DNA from: Syncephalis fuscata
Lineage: Eukaryota > Zoopagomycota > Zoopagomycetes > Zoopagales > Piptocephalidaceae
NCBI GenBank assembly: GCA_025786725.1
Contig: JAHLTZ010000070.1
Location: forward strand, 1-62,535
Direction of reading: 5' to 3'
Length of the DNA stretch: 62,535 bases
A program made the position numbers and the translations under genes. The notes below the pieces were generated by a model, which worked only from the letters and a program-made list of their open reading frames with translations, was not told the origin of the DNA and did not search any database. Numbering within the stretch: the first letter of the stretch is position 1; the number at the start of each line of letters is the position of its first letter. Shown in pieces: positions 50,517-62,303 of this stretch.

Positions 50517-50910
50517 TGACGGTGTAAGACGGCGTAAGACGGTATAAGACGGCGTACCGCTGCGTACCGCTCCGTACCGCGGCGTACCGCTCCATAAGAC
50601 GGTGTAAGAAGGTATAAGACGGCGTAAGACGGCGTAAGGCGGTGTAAGGCGGTATAAGACGGTGTAAGACGGTGTAAGGCGGTATAAGACGGCGTACCGC
50701 TCCGTACCGCGGCGTACCGCTCCATAAGACGGTATAAGAAGGCGTAAGACGGCGTAAGACGGTATAAGACGGCGTAAGCGGTGTAAGACGGTATAAGACG
50801 GTATAAGACGGCGTACCGCTGCGTACCGCTCCATACCGCTCCATACCGCTCCGTACCGCTCCATAAGACGGTATAAGCCGGTGTAAGGCGGTGTAAGGCG
50901 GTATAAGAAA
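50517..50910. repeat. 10-bp compound minisatellite, copy 2
   Basis: Same two 10-bp families in nearly the same order as copy 1, with a few unit gains and losses, for example an extra CTTATACCGT unit and a one-base-short unit near 50777. This shows ongoing unit turnover within the tandem array. Confidence 0.88.
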
Positions 50911-52650
50911 GTATATATCACTATATACCACTATATACCACTATATACCACTATATACCATTATATACCATATATATATACCATTATATATCACATTATA
51001 GCTTTTTTTAACTAAAATCGTTTATTGCTTAGTGTGATTTGGGGTCAAATGACTTTTTTTTGTAACATTCGCGTAGTTGAACTACATTTTCGTTCTATTG
51101 AACATGGGGACAAGTGGTGAGTTTGATTTAATCGTCGCATTATTACATTTATTGTGATTTGGTGGTTAAATGACTATTTTAATAACGCCCGATCTATTGA
51201 ACATGATGATGGGCGGTGAGTGACATCAGTCATCAAATGCTCATTATTGTAGCTTTATTATCCAGTATGCATATATCCACCATTTACTTGCATTATTCCA
51301 TTCTGTTTATGCTGTACACTTTTATTTTATTAAATGTTGTTGTACATTGTTATACAGTATATTGGCCACACTCTATCGGTTGGCGTTGTCCATTCGACTC
51401 TAGCTTTATAGTTGAATTGGCCCTTCATTACGCTTTTTCTGCTAATGACCATATTACACAGTCACAGTTGGCATATTGATAAAGTTAACAGTAAATTAAC
51501 GAATATATATACTGCAAATCCGATTGGTTCTGCGTACTCGCATGACAATTCTGGCTATAATAAACCAATAAAATAAAATGTCTAAATATTTATTGTTTTT
51601 ATTTAGAATTGTATACGCATATCATAGCAATATTGGTCAAATATTGGTGAAAATCGTTAAATATAAATATAAATTTGTTTATTTATCGCTATAATTTGTT
51701 TATTATGCTAGTTTGTCGATTGGTGTATAGTATACTGGCTGCTGGCTGCCAATCTGGCTTATTCTAGTGCAGTCATTGCAGTCATTGCAGTGATTTCAGC
51801 TAATGACCACTCAGTATGGTCCTTGCAGGTCCTTACTCGTATATCAGCTGGCGTATTTTGTTTGTTTTACGCCGCGTATGCATCGATTGCATTGCCCGGG
51901 TTGTTTCTGGCTATTGAGCTATGTAGTGGTACGCTTTATTCGTTCTATTTCACTCATATTGGCCTCAATCTACACAGCACGCCACTACATCACTTCCGTT
52001 TTTTGTACCACCTTCCTAATATGGAGTATTGCCGTGACTCGGTTTAACATTCAACTCCAGAGCCCGTAGTAATACAGCCACCCATTGGGCCATTTCCGGC
52101 TGACCTTGCCATTACTGTGGATACGCATTGTTTTGCTTGATCAACACCAAAGCCATTGCTAATTGACAATTGCCGGCTTGTCTAGCAGACGGTTACAATA
52201 ATTCGATTTGTTAATAATTAGCCTGGTGCAAAAATAAACATGATTTTGGATAGAGGAAAGATGGGCGATTATAGAAAACATAAAAAGCGGTGTCAAAGCT
52301 ACAGTGTGTATAGTGGAATGAGTGGAAGGAGCAAAGTATATTGCCGCGTATAAACAATAAAATGTGTCTAGTGTATCGTAGAATGATACATAGTAGTGTG
52401 GGACAGAATGGGAATGATATAGGTAAATGGTGGATATATGCATACTGGATAACGAATCTATGATGACGAGTATTTGATGACTGATGTCACTCACCACCCA
52501 TCATCATGTTCAATAGATTGGGCGTTATTAAATATTAGTCATTTGTCCCCAAAAAGCAATAAGTGTGATGATGTGACGATTAAATAAAACTCACCACTTG
52601 TCCCCATGTTCAATAGAGTGAATGTGCAGTGCAATTGCGCGAATGTTATC

Positions 52651-53414
52651 AAATATATTTATTTAATACCAGTCACATACATTGTCAATAAACTGTTTAG
52701 TATTAATTTAATAGCTGTGACATAAATAAGACAGTTAACTAAATAAACCATTGATACTACTCCTACATCAACCAATCTACATATGTCATAAGTAGCCATC
52801 TGATAAGTTTATACAATTTAGTCTAGTTTGGCTATTATAAGGCTGACACAGTATCACTAGTAGTTTACCATTTTTTTACATTTACGCTCAGACTTCTGGG
52901 TCTTTGCATTGTTTTCGTGCTTTCTTATCTTGCTTATGCTGTTTTTTAATGCACGCCGTTCTTTTTTTTGCGTTCATCACAAGACAGTATAGAAGAGATT
53001 GACAAAATCGATGGCCATCATCAACACATGCTTCAGCATTGATTGCTTGATCAAGTCATTATTCATATTAGCTATTAACACGTGTATATCTATGTTAACC
53101 ATTAATGTGGAATAGTTACGTAAGTATATGAATGATATTTTCTGATTGTTAAATACAAATAAAGCACGAGCATAGCTATAATGAGTAATTAAATTAAATT
53201 AAATGGAACCATGTTTTATTACTACAATTTTGCATAGTTGAGTAGGAACGGCCAATTGCAAGCTTGTTGATAATATGCTGATACCATTGATTAAATAGTG
53301 AATAAGCCGAAGCATTGGCTAAAACTTGATGTATAAATAGACTGGACGGCAGTTATCGAATGGCCTTGCTTTTTGCCGAATATATACCTAAAGTTTGTTG
53401 AACTAGCAATTTGA
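52651..53414. other. 3' flank of locus B and spacer
   Basis: AT-rich spacer after the tandem array. 53220-53370 is similar to the 3' flank of the decayed peptide genes (25220-25390): a CATGTTTTATT block, GCATAGTTGA, GCATTGGCTAAAACT, and GGACGGCAGTTATCGAATGG. A Lys-rich minus-strand frame near 52870-52975 is too short to call. Confidence 0.5.
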
Positions 53415-54755
53415 TTAGATTACCAATGCTAATGCCTTGAAAGTGTTGGTTATTTTATGTTTATAAGCAGATATAACACATATCACATGATTAATATATA
53501 ATTGGTTAATATACAACGCCACTTACAACCTATTAACACGAGTTATTAGACACACACAGTGCGTGTCATACAATTAATATATATTTGGTTAATTAAAATT
53601 TTACTTACAGCCTATTATATAGGTCATTAGATGCACACAATGCATAGTATATGGTTAGTATATACCTAGCTAATATACAATACCACTTATGACCTATTAA
53701 TACAAGTTATTAAACACACAATGTATATGGTATACACTCAATATACAAATATTTAATATTCAATGCCACTTACGACCTATTCATATGAGTTATTAGACAC
53801 GCGATGTGTGTCATATGATTAACATATAGTTAGTTAAATTAATAAAAATCACTTACAAACTATTATATAGATTATTAGGCACACACGATGTGCGGTATAT
53901 GATTAGTATGTGGTTAGCTAATATGCAATGCCACTTACGAGCTATTATATAGGTCATTAGACACACACAATGCGCGGTATATGATTAGTATCTAGTTAAC
54001 TACTATCCAATGTCACTTACGTCCTATCAACACAAGTTATCAAACACACAACATATATAATATATGCTTAGTATATAGTTAGTTGATATACAATATTACT
54101 TACGACCTATTAATATGAGTTATTAGGCACACGGTACGTGTCATATGATTAATATATAGTTGGTTGATTAAAAAATTACTTACAAGCTATTATATAGGTC
54201 ATTAGACACAAGCGATGCGAGGCATATGATTAGTATATAGTTGGCTGATATAAAATGCCACTTACTAGCTAGCAAAGCCAATTTAGCAGCATAAACATTG
54301 TTTAGTTAACTAAAAACTAGTTAATGTTATTGCAATATACCTCCTATTAATATAGATTTGGTATATTAGCATTCTGAATGTGGCTTTTATTTATTGTTTT
54401 ATGTTAAACGTACTCTTAGCTAATAATTCTATATTTATTTATTTTAATTAATGAGCAATGGTTAGCCAAAACATCAATAATCATGTATGCTCAAAACTTA
54501 CGGGCTATTTACGTGTGTTATAGCATTCATTATGTGTATAACAACATATAGTGAGTACCAAAACAATGATCCATCATCACACTTACCACCTAGTACCATT
54601 GTTAGTTAAACATAATGTTAGTAAACATAACACTTGAATATTTATTGCGATTGCAACATACCACGACGGGCTAGAGTTGGATTAGCATCTACCATGGCTG
54701 TAGTGGCCACAAGAGCCATGATAATGGTGCAAACGACGGCAATAAAAAGCTTCAT
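53415..54755 (-). CDS. Micro-exon secreted-peptide gene (locus B): signal peptide exon plus 13 micro-exons
   Basis: Exon 1 (54755-54662, 94 nt, ending in phase 1 at GTATGT) encodes a signal peptide (MKLFIAVVCTIIMALVATTA...VDA) and propeptide NPTLARR. Micro-exons in transcript order, lower coordinate given: GTG 54587, CCC 54502, GAG 54341, CTA 54266, CTT 54184, GTC 54104, GAC 54021, CTC 53939, TTT 53857, GTC 53774, GTC 53691, GCT 53609, GTT 53527. The introns between CTT and GTT are 77-80 nt, each TAG-NNN-GTAAG. The eleventh unit has donor ATAAGT and may be skipped; removing it keeps the frame. In phase the array reads GARATCRPLCRRC, with Cys residues unlike locus A. The last exon is ambiguous: acceptor CATTAG gives four more residues and a stop at 53415; acceptor TTTCAAG (exon from 53435) would give a longer tail. 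The first three intron lengths (72, 82, 158) nearly equal those of locus A (70, 83, 155), proving common descent. Confidence 0.65.
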
Positions 54756-57297
54756 GTTGATATTAAATTGTTAAGGCAAACAAATAGAATGAACAAAGTT
54801 TGGTAGCAGTGAGTATTCGGTAGAAAATGGCGTGTGATGATGACAACACTTGTTAGTTTTGCGTACACTGTGGCCTATTTAAGTCCATGGTTATGCTAAT
54901 ATACCAGTATACTGCGTTGCATGGACTATACCATTAAAATGCAATATAAATCAATAGGAACACGTCCATATGGTGGTTGAAGCACGTGCATACCAGCACA
55001 CTGATGGTATGATAATTTGTAGTCAGGTCTTTATTCTAACCTGCTCAGCGCTGGCACGAATGATGTAGCAATATCATCATTTAATAAATGTATGATAGAG
55101 GTTTGCGTAAAAACTAGTACTGTGCTATTATGCAATTCGACCATGTGACGCTAATTAAATCTATTGGTTCTAAAAAAACAGGGATGATGTATCGTTGTGT
55201 CTTTGCTGTTGCTTTCAACGACAGCTTCAATCTTCGGTATTTTTATGTATCTAAAACAAACGTAAAGCATCAATACAGTAGCAACGCTATTGCATTAGGC
55301 CTTTGGTTCTTTACAGACATTTACTGTTGTGCATAAACTGATTATATTCTCTGAGCTATGAAAGTATATTGATTGGTTTGCATATGCGTTTAGCATTGTG
55401 GCTTGCCTACAGAAATGAATGGTTTATTTTTAGAAAAACATTATCAAATGCTGATGTAAGTTCTACTATTGATCAGGGATTATTTTTATTGCTTACTGCC
55501 TGTTAATCATATGCATTTTTGATAATGAATCATTACCTTCTATCACCAGTATCGTTTATTTCCCAGCACCAAAGCAACGTAAACTGACCAAATGGCATGT
55601 AGCTCTACATAAAGACATTGGGCTATGTCTATCAGGCTGCCTCAATCAGATACAATCAATGCTGAGTGTACAGCAGCAGTTCATGGTATGTCAATCAGTA
55701 CTCTCCTGTTGTGTAGATGATTCATACAGTAATGACTTGATTAAAATAACAGGTTTGCAATCTGAAGTCTGCGTTATGTGTTACACACCCAGGTCATGTT
55801 TTTACAGCCCCAATTTAATAAAAATAATAATTGAGCAGATTATAGCTATTTCAGCAATACTATTACTAGTCGTACCACTTTCCAGTCACTTTTCTGCTAT
55901 AGCTATGTATATTAAATATTATTTGCTGAGTAACATGGAAATAAGCAATATTCAATAAAATTCAGTTGTTTATTCACTGTCATATTGTATACAACCATAT
56001 TTACGATTAAAAACTTATAAAAAGTATTTATAATAAATAGCTGATCATTATACTTACTGCTTGTTATTGGTACAGCATGTATGCCTATTGCTTTGTATGT
56101 GTCTGCTTATAATTGTCTATTTGCTATTACAATGTATCTCATATATATTACTTGCTAATGTAACTTTAGTAGAATAACTTTTATCAACAAACATTAGCCC
56201 GATACACAGCATTATAATATATAGTCTATTCTTTACTTGCTTTAAATATTTTGAATAAACCGAGTATTTTTATCCATTATTTATTTTAAACAATCAAAGT
56301 TATAGCTATTATCAACTAATTCGCCCCTAATTAGCCATCAGTAATCAAAGTGCTAAATACTTTTAATAAACCAAAAGTTTACACATACCTCTAATATTTG
56401 TTCTACCGATATAGCTCAATGTTAAGTGCAATGACCAAGCTTTATAGTAATAGAGCTGGAACCAAACAGACAACAGCACTAGATATCACATAGCCAATAT
56501 GTAATAAAATAGTATACATTATAATGAGTATGCAATATTAAACGAGATTAGCAATGTTAAGTTATTGAGTATATATGCATGATCAATGAATGAATTAGTC
56601 ATTTACTAATAATAAAACTAGAACAAAAATAAAAATAGTTTTGAATAGAGGAAGGTTAGGCAATTATAAAATGATATATAAAATGATAAATGTACGGTGA
56701 AAAAGCATATAAAATGAAGTTAAAGCTATAGAGCATACAACGCAATAAATGGGCTGAGTGAAATGTGTTGGTGTGTATAATAAATAAAGTGTGTCTAGCC
56801 TATCATAGAATGGTATATGATGACATGAAATAGTATAAAGATGATATAGCTAAATAGAGTATATATGCATACTGAATAATAAATCTACAACAATGGGTAT
56901 TTTGATTATTAATGTCGCTCACTGCCTAGTTCTATGCTCAATAGAAATGATGTTGCCAAATCTAGTCGTTTGACCCCTAATAGCACTGAATAGTTAATAA
57001 AATGTTTTTTTTGCTATACTATAATATAAACACGCATTGTTACTTACTTTTTACAGTTTATCTATTCGCTATAGCTATAGCGTCCCAATCAATGTGAACA
57101 TTACTATAAAGCACCACTTGAACGCGTGGAGCTGCAATGGCCGCATGATTGGTGTGATTTAAGCACATGATTGCACAGCGTGACGCGGTATCAAAACGAC
57201 AAATGCACAGCCCGCAGATACATACGCAAGCATCTTTACTTCTTTACTTATTTCTTCTATTCTACTGTAGCTATACCACCAATATTGTTTGTAAACC
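54756..57297. other. Upstream flank of locus B, spacer and repeat copy
   Basis: 55380-55430 resembles the upstream part of the inverted-repeat arm (AGCATTGTGGCTTGCCTACA versus AGCATTGCGGCTTGGCTACA), extending the duplicated unit. Short frames at 55130 (with VTLIKSIGSKKTGMMYRC, vaguely like a kinase Gly loop) and 55659 have no further support. 56600-57000 is a dispersed repeat copy. Nothing else recognised. Confidence 0.45.
56600..57000. repeat. Dispersed foldback-arm repeat, single copy
   Basis: Ordered matches to 47770-48230 in the same orientation: TTTTGAATAGAGGAA, AATGGTATATGATGACATGA, ATATATGCATACTGAATAA, AATGTCGCTCACTGCC, TATGCTCAATAGA and a GTTTGACCCC block. Diverged; no coding capacity. 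Confidence 0.6.
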
Positions 57298-58580
57298 ATG
57301 CGCCATAATTGGGTTCTACCTTCAATATGGGCAATTATCAATGCCAGTAACTATCTGGCTGTTGGTATAATGCCAACTTATTCACCAAACCATTGTCGTC
57401 TTTCGTTGACGTCTTCGTTGTGGCTTTCGGCAGAGTATGAGTCGCACTTTGAAATGAGCTCAACCAACGATTTCCTTCCATTTGCTGTATATAATCAAGA
57501 GCCAGAAGTTGGAGAGGAAGAGGCACTTGGTGTGCCAGGATTAGTATTTGATAGTGAACGTACTGGCGGTGGTGCCATGAGCGACTACACGGCATATGTA
57601 TCCTACAAAGACCAGCCAGGATTTATGAAATGCAGCTACCGAACCTTCTGCTACACTCGTGAAGTTCGTGCGCTAAAGGTAAATAGATAACATTATATTG
57701 CTGCTTACGACTTATTATTGCTATTATTATAAATCAATTTAGAAAGTTAATAAATTAAATCCCCAGCTGCCTGTAATACCTGAATGGCCAGGCTATTCCG
57801 ACCCAATGCCATTCAGTAGCTATGTCCCCAGTCTGCTGACCTATTTTCGCACTGGAGATGGGTTCGGATGTATTGTAATGTCATTGGCCAATGGTATTAC
57901 ACTTAAAGAATACACTAAAAGTCTTAGTTCGCTTCAAAAGGATGTAGAACTACGCGACGTAGTACGGCAATTGCTTATTAGTAAGTATCTAGTATAGTTG
58001 GTTGATACAATGTCTAACCGATAACTATAGGTCTTGCCTATTTACATCGCTCCGAGTGGGTGCATGGTGATCTTAAGCCAGACAGTAAGTAGGCTGTGCA
58101 GATAAGAATTAAAACTAAACTTGTACAATAGATGTTATGGTCCAAGTAACGCCACCAAGAACCGATGGCAAATCACGTGTTCAAGTAACACTGATCGACT
58201 TTAATCTCGCATTTCCAACCATCAACGGTACTAGTCCTCCAGCAGGTCACACCGTCGGCTATACACCACCAGAGTTTTATGGATCAAAACAAACCGTCTC
58301 ACACTCATTTGATAGTTGGTCATTAGGTGCAACGCTTTATGCGTTATTTACAGGCCATGCTCCGTATGAGATTGATTATGACGAAAAAGGAACCACTGGT
58401 GTATGGTCATTGGAAAAGCGGAAAGAATTTATGCGCAGCATGCTTAAGCATCAGCAGCATAGCTATCAACAGCTAAACTGCAGCGAAGAAGCTCGTGAAT
58501 TTATTGAAACTCTAATGGTAATTGACCCAGCAAAACGAGTTACAGTTGAAGAGATTATGTGGCATAAGTGGCTTAAATAA
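57298..58580 (+). CDS. Protein-kinase-like protein with DFN motif, paralogue of 11159-12449
   Basis: Four exons (57298-57678, 57743-57980, 58031-58084, 58132-58580) give 373 residues. The N-terminus has a moderately hydrophobic stretch (NWVLPSIWAIINASNYLAVG) that may be a signal or anchor. Kinase features: beta-3-like lysine in GFMKCSYRT, alpha-C glutamate in TREVRALKKV, hinge CIVMSLANGITLKEY, helix LAYLHRSEWVH, catalytic loop HGDLKPDN (read across two introns; HRD is HGD), then TLIDFNLAF with DFN instead of DFG, GYTPPEFYG as the P+1/APE region, SFDSWSLGATLYALFTGHAPY, and a C-terminal VIDPAKRVTVEEIMWHKWL. Catalytic Asp, Lys and Asn are kept, so activity is plausible despite DFN. The exon phases around the catalytic loop match the 11159 gene (54-nt exon in both), which supports paralogy. 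Confidence 0.75.
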
Positions 58581-59440
58581 CTCATGAACCAATGAAGCTT
58601 TAATGGTAGCAGGTGATATTCTATACAAATAATAAATTAGAAAGGCGTGTCATTTTATCCAATGCTTATTATTATGCTAGTATATTTGGACACAACGGCA
58701 AAATTGCATTACTATTTACAAATATCTGATAGCATAAAGTGAAGGCGGTGTTAAGTGGATTGATTGAATAAAAAAAACAAATTAACAAAAAGCTGTATTA
58801 TATATAGCCTAATAAATAAAATGAATAAAGTGTGTTTATTATATCGCATAATGATACATATTAGCGTGGGACAGAATGGGAATAATGTAAGTAAATGAAT
58901 GTGTAGGTCAATTACGCGAATGCTATTAAATTTAAGCATTTAATTTTAAATCGTATTAAATGGTTTAGTAATTTGTTTAATATTAACATAATAATAACAA
59001 CAGATATTACTATTGAAATAGATGGTGTGGCTATAGATGCATCGAATGTAGCTAGTTGTAGTTTATTGCTATTTGCAAAAGAATACATTTATTAAATTAA
59101 TAAATGAAATAAAGTATATGTAACAAGCTGAATAGCAACAGCTCCCTTGTCACGATAAATCAAGTGTTGGGATTATGACAGTATTAGTTACACCGCCTTC
59201 ATTGCACTTTTATAAATAGCATTAGTGTGTAGCCGATGATCGCTTAACTATTTTTTGAAATAAAAATCACACATTTAATATTTTAACACGATACGTTTAC
59301 TAATAAGTATCACGACTATAAAATAGCTTAACAATACACGCTTTATAATGAAATATTATCTTTATTCACAATTCCGTGTTTACGAATGTTACAGTATATA
59401 TAATAATATTGTAACGCGAATCAAGCAACTAACTAACGTA
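58581..59440. other. Intergenic with repeat relic
   Basis: AT-rich. 58800-58930 is a short relic of the dispersed repeat (AAAGTGTGTTTATTATATCG, GGGACAGAATGGGAATAAT, ATTACGCGAATGCTATTAAA), matching 47900-47970 and 48180-48200. No gene. Confidence 0.55.
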
Positions 59441-60722
59441 TTACATTGACTTATTTCTATCATATACAAGTCGTAGACGATCGTCTTTTGGCAGTGTATC
59501 ATCAGATGATGTGGATTGATTTATCGCATCGACAAACGGACAAACAGCAACCTTGACTGTTGCTTCAAACAGGCCCCGTACTAGGTCGCGTAGGCGGTGG
59601 CCTGTTTGTGCAAAATCAGGGAATGCATTGGCTTCGAGCAGCCATACATTGTGAGATTCATCGATAAGAAAATCAAATCCATAGAGTTCAAATGCATTTG
59701 GCATTGGCTGGAAGCCAATAGCATCCGATGATACTGCAGCAAAACATTCACCCAATACTGACGCACACTGGTGAATATCTGCTCTAATGTTGTAGCTTAA
59801 GGACCATGGTTTGTTAGATTCCAAAAGCGCGTACAGCTTGCGCTTCATCAAATGCCTCATTGTGCTGCTGAAGGCATGTATTTGTAAGATGTCCTTGCAG
59901 CGATTCTATACTAGTAATATCATAGTCAGTGCCGGCAAAAAGTGCCAGCATTTCGCGATATAAATAGACTTGCGTTCGTCCTACAGATAGTACATAAGCA
60001 CGTAGATGGAATTTCCGTGAATCATTTGGTAAAAGCAACGGTTGCGCAATATATCGTTGAATGACCCATTCTCTCAAGAGCCATGCACTGCCCTGCTCGC
60101 TATCCGCATCTTCGTTGGCATCTTCTGCTTCGCTATCGCTTTCTCCAAAAAGCTCCTCTATCATTGTTTCCATGCCTGATAACGAATCTAGTAAATAGAT
60201 GCCTACACCGCGTCCAGTCATTGAAGGCTTCATGATAAAGCGTTCAAGCTGCTTGGGATCATTACATGACAGATTATTACGAAATCCACGCTCAACTTCC
60301 CAACACTCATTTAGTGCTTCATCAAGATAGTCAGGATGATCCAGACGGAATATCCACGTCTCTGGCACATGCTGTTTTAGCAAGCTTTGGGGTCGCTTTG
60401 CGCAGTAATGCTGAAAGGCATTGGCCATTTGAATTTTACGAATTAAAGCTTTTCGTATGCAGTAGGAATTAATTAAGCTGCGTTCAGGATGCTTACTGGC
60501 TATATCCCAGTCAATCGATTCGTATTCGCGCCACTGTAAAACGGGTACAGTATTGCTACAAACGTAAGCATCTTTATTACGAGGTGGCCACTCCGAAACA
60601 ATAGTCAACGCGGGACATAATAGCGCTAATGTTTCTCGTACTAGTATATCCACATACGGATCATCAAGACGGACTACAGCCACCATAGACGAGTGAATAT
60701 CGATACAGCTGTGGGTGGCCAT
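59441..60722 (-). CDS. Tubulin-tyrosine-ligase-domain protein (TTL family; Pby1-like), frame broken once
   Basis: The start at 60722 (MATHSCIDIHSSM) is the first ATG of the conserved frame. The sequence reads VRLDDPYVDILVRE, LINSYCIRKALIRKIQMANAF, IMKPSMTGRGVGIYLLD (the TTL GRGxGI phosphate-binding region), WVIQRYIAQPLLL, RKFHLRAYVLSVG, VYLYREMLALFAGTDYD, and GHLTNTCLQ. The frame then closes (TAA at 59814) while another opens with SLSYNIRADIHQ, FELYGFDFLIDESHNVWLLE and ANAFPDF, which is the rest of the ATP-grasp fold and clearly the same protein. The switch near 59820-59850 is explained by one extra or two missing bases around a TTTT run. An acidic insert (GESDSEAEDANEDADSEQG) lies in the middle. 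In yeast the relative Pby1 associates with P-bodies; the substrate is unknown here. Confidence 0.8.
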
Positions 60723-62303
60723 GATAAAAAAACAACTTCTACGAAGCTTACGAGAAATAAAAAGTAAAGAATATGCTGAAAAAAAAATGTGTAATGTAAC
60801 AAATTTTCCTTCCACGCAATTTATTATTTCCTTATTTAGTAGTAATGTCGTGTATAACTAATAAAATAAAGTGAAGAAAATTCCGAGTTTTTTAAAAAAA
60901 TAAAAAGTGAAGGCCAATATTTTATTATAAGATATAACAATGTTACTACTCCACATACTCAATAAATTGTTAGTAAAGCTTAAGTATATTGATTACTAAA
61001 CATAGTAGTTCAAATCAATTGCTAATATTATCCATGATTTACACCACATTATTAACACCCATGATCAACACGCGACTAAACACCCGGTCCTACCGACTTC
61101 TAACAACAGCGTCAATCAATTACTACTCTTATCAACCATTCGAATCCTTTGTAAAAAACTTTCTAATTGTTATCAACCATTAAGAAAGCAACGAACAAAC
61201 AATAAATTCAAGTCTTTCTTAGCTATTGCTAAAGGTCATTTGTTGTAAAATATCGCTACTATTTTGCTATCTCAATTTTAAATTCACTTCATTGCTAAGT
61301 TTTGGACCTTTTCGTGCCATCCCAACCTATTAGTAATATTTAGGCTGGACTGGCACGTTTATTAGCTAGTTTTACACTAGCTATTCTATACTTTATTATA
61401 TTTTTAATAAGGAATTAATCATCTTTTATTAAGGACCTAAGGTAAGCATTTATAATACTAACAATCTTGTTTCATAGGTTATTAAGATGAGTGTAGTATT
61501 AGTTATCGATTTATTACTTTTCTTTCAATAAAATAGCAACAAAAAAAACAGCAACATTCTTTTTGAATTTAACATAGCATAGATATCTAAATTAAAATTT
61601 TTAAAAAATGTCTACTTGTTACGAAGATAATTACGCGTTTTTTATTATACAAATACTTTATCGTAATTATATTAATTTAATATCCGCAAAATTCATATTT
61701 GTTACGCAATTTATTAAATAACAGCAATATTATTGATCTAAGATGGTTTAGAAAGTGTAATTATTTAGTATCTCCATCCTATATGGACTTGACAATAGCA
61801 AATATATTGTATACTTTGTTATGTCAAGTATTTCTTTATTTAAATATCAAATAAATATTACGCTTGTATTACAATACAACATAGTATATGTACATATAAC
61901 ATAAATACATGCCAGCCGTGCAACTAACAGACTATATTATGCAATCACCATACTCATACCATTTACTCTATCTGCCATAGTAATACTGTTTTGCCTTTAA
62001 TTACATTGCTACAAGACAATGGTAATATTATTTATGTGTTATTAAAATTAAAATTATAAAATTATTTTACTTGATCCGTAGCTATTGCTATAAAAGCACT
62101 GATTATACATTAAATTTATTTTAAAATATAACAATTGAAAATGCATGCATTTCGGTATTTTAACGTAAGCCTTTTAGCTATTTATGTTATAGTTTAGTGT
62201 ATTGTCGAATAAAAACAAACATCAAATGACTAATAAAGCACTAATATATAATCCACACAATCAATTAGCTAGTACATTTTGTTCTTGAAATTATCATAGC
62301 ACT
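60723..62303. other. Long intergenic region
   Basis: 1.58 kb of AT-rich DNA (poly-A/T tracts at 60888-60907 and about 61540-61555). A 64-codon frame at 60989 has no support. I see no gene, tRNA or recognised repeat. Confidence 0.55.

Larger units (their letters stand above)
47546..52650. repeat. Tandem array of a 2.2 kb unit, 2.3 copies
   Basis: Unit 1 is 47546-49769, unit 2 is 49770-52000 and unit 3, truncated, is 52001-52650 (offsets 2224 and 2231 bp). Copies are nearly identical: an identical 112-codon chance ORF recurs at 47704, 49928 and 52159. Each full unit has a palindrome-like body (arms near 47940-48250 and 48780-49085) around a GC-richer 10-bp minisatellite. The array ends where the third copy departs after GCGAATGTTAT (52650). 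No protein-coding gene is convincing in the unit; its ORFs are hydrophobic low-complexity frames. Confidence 0.9.

Noticed and set aside
61000-61030. Possible tRNA T-arm (GTTCAAATC)
   Set aside because: No matching acceptor stem, D-arm or anticodon arm at the right distances.
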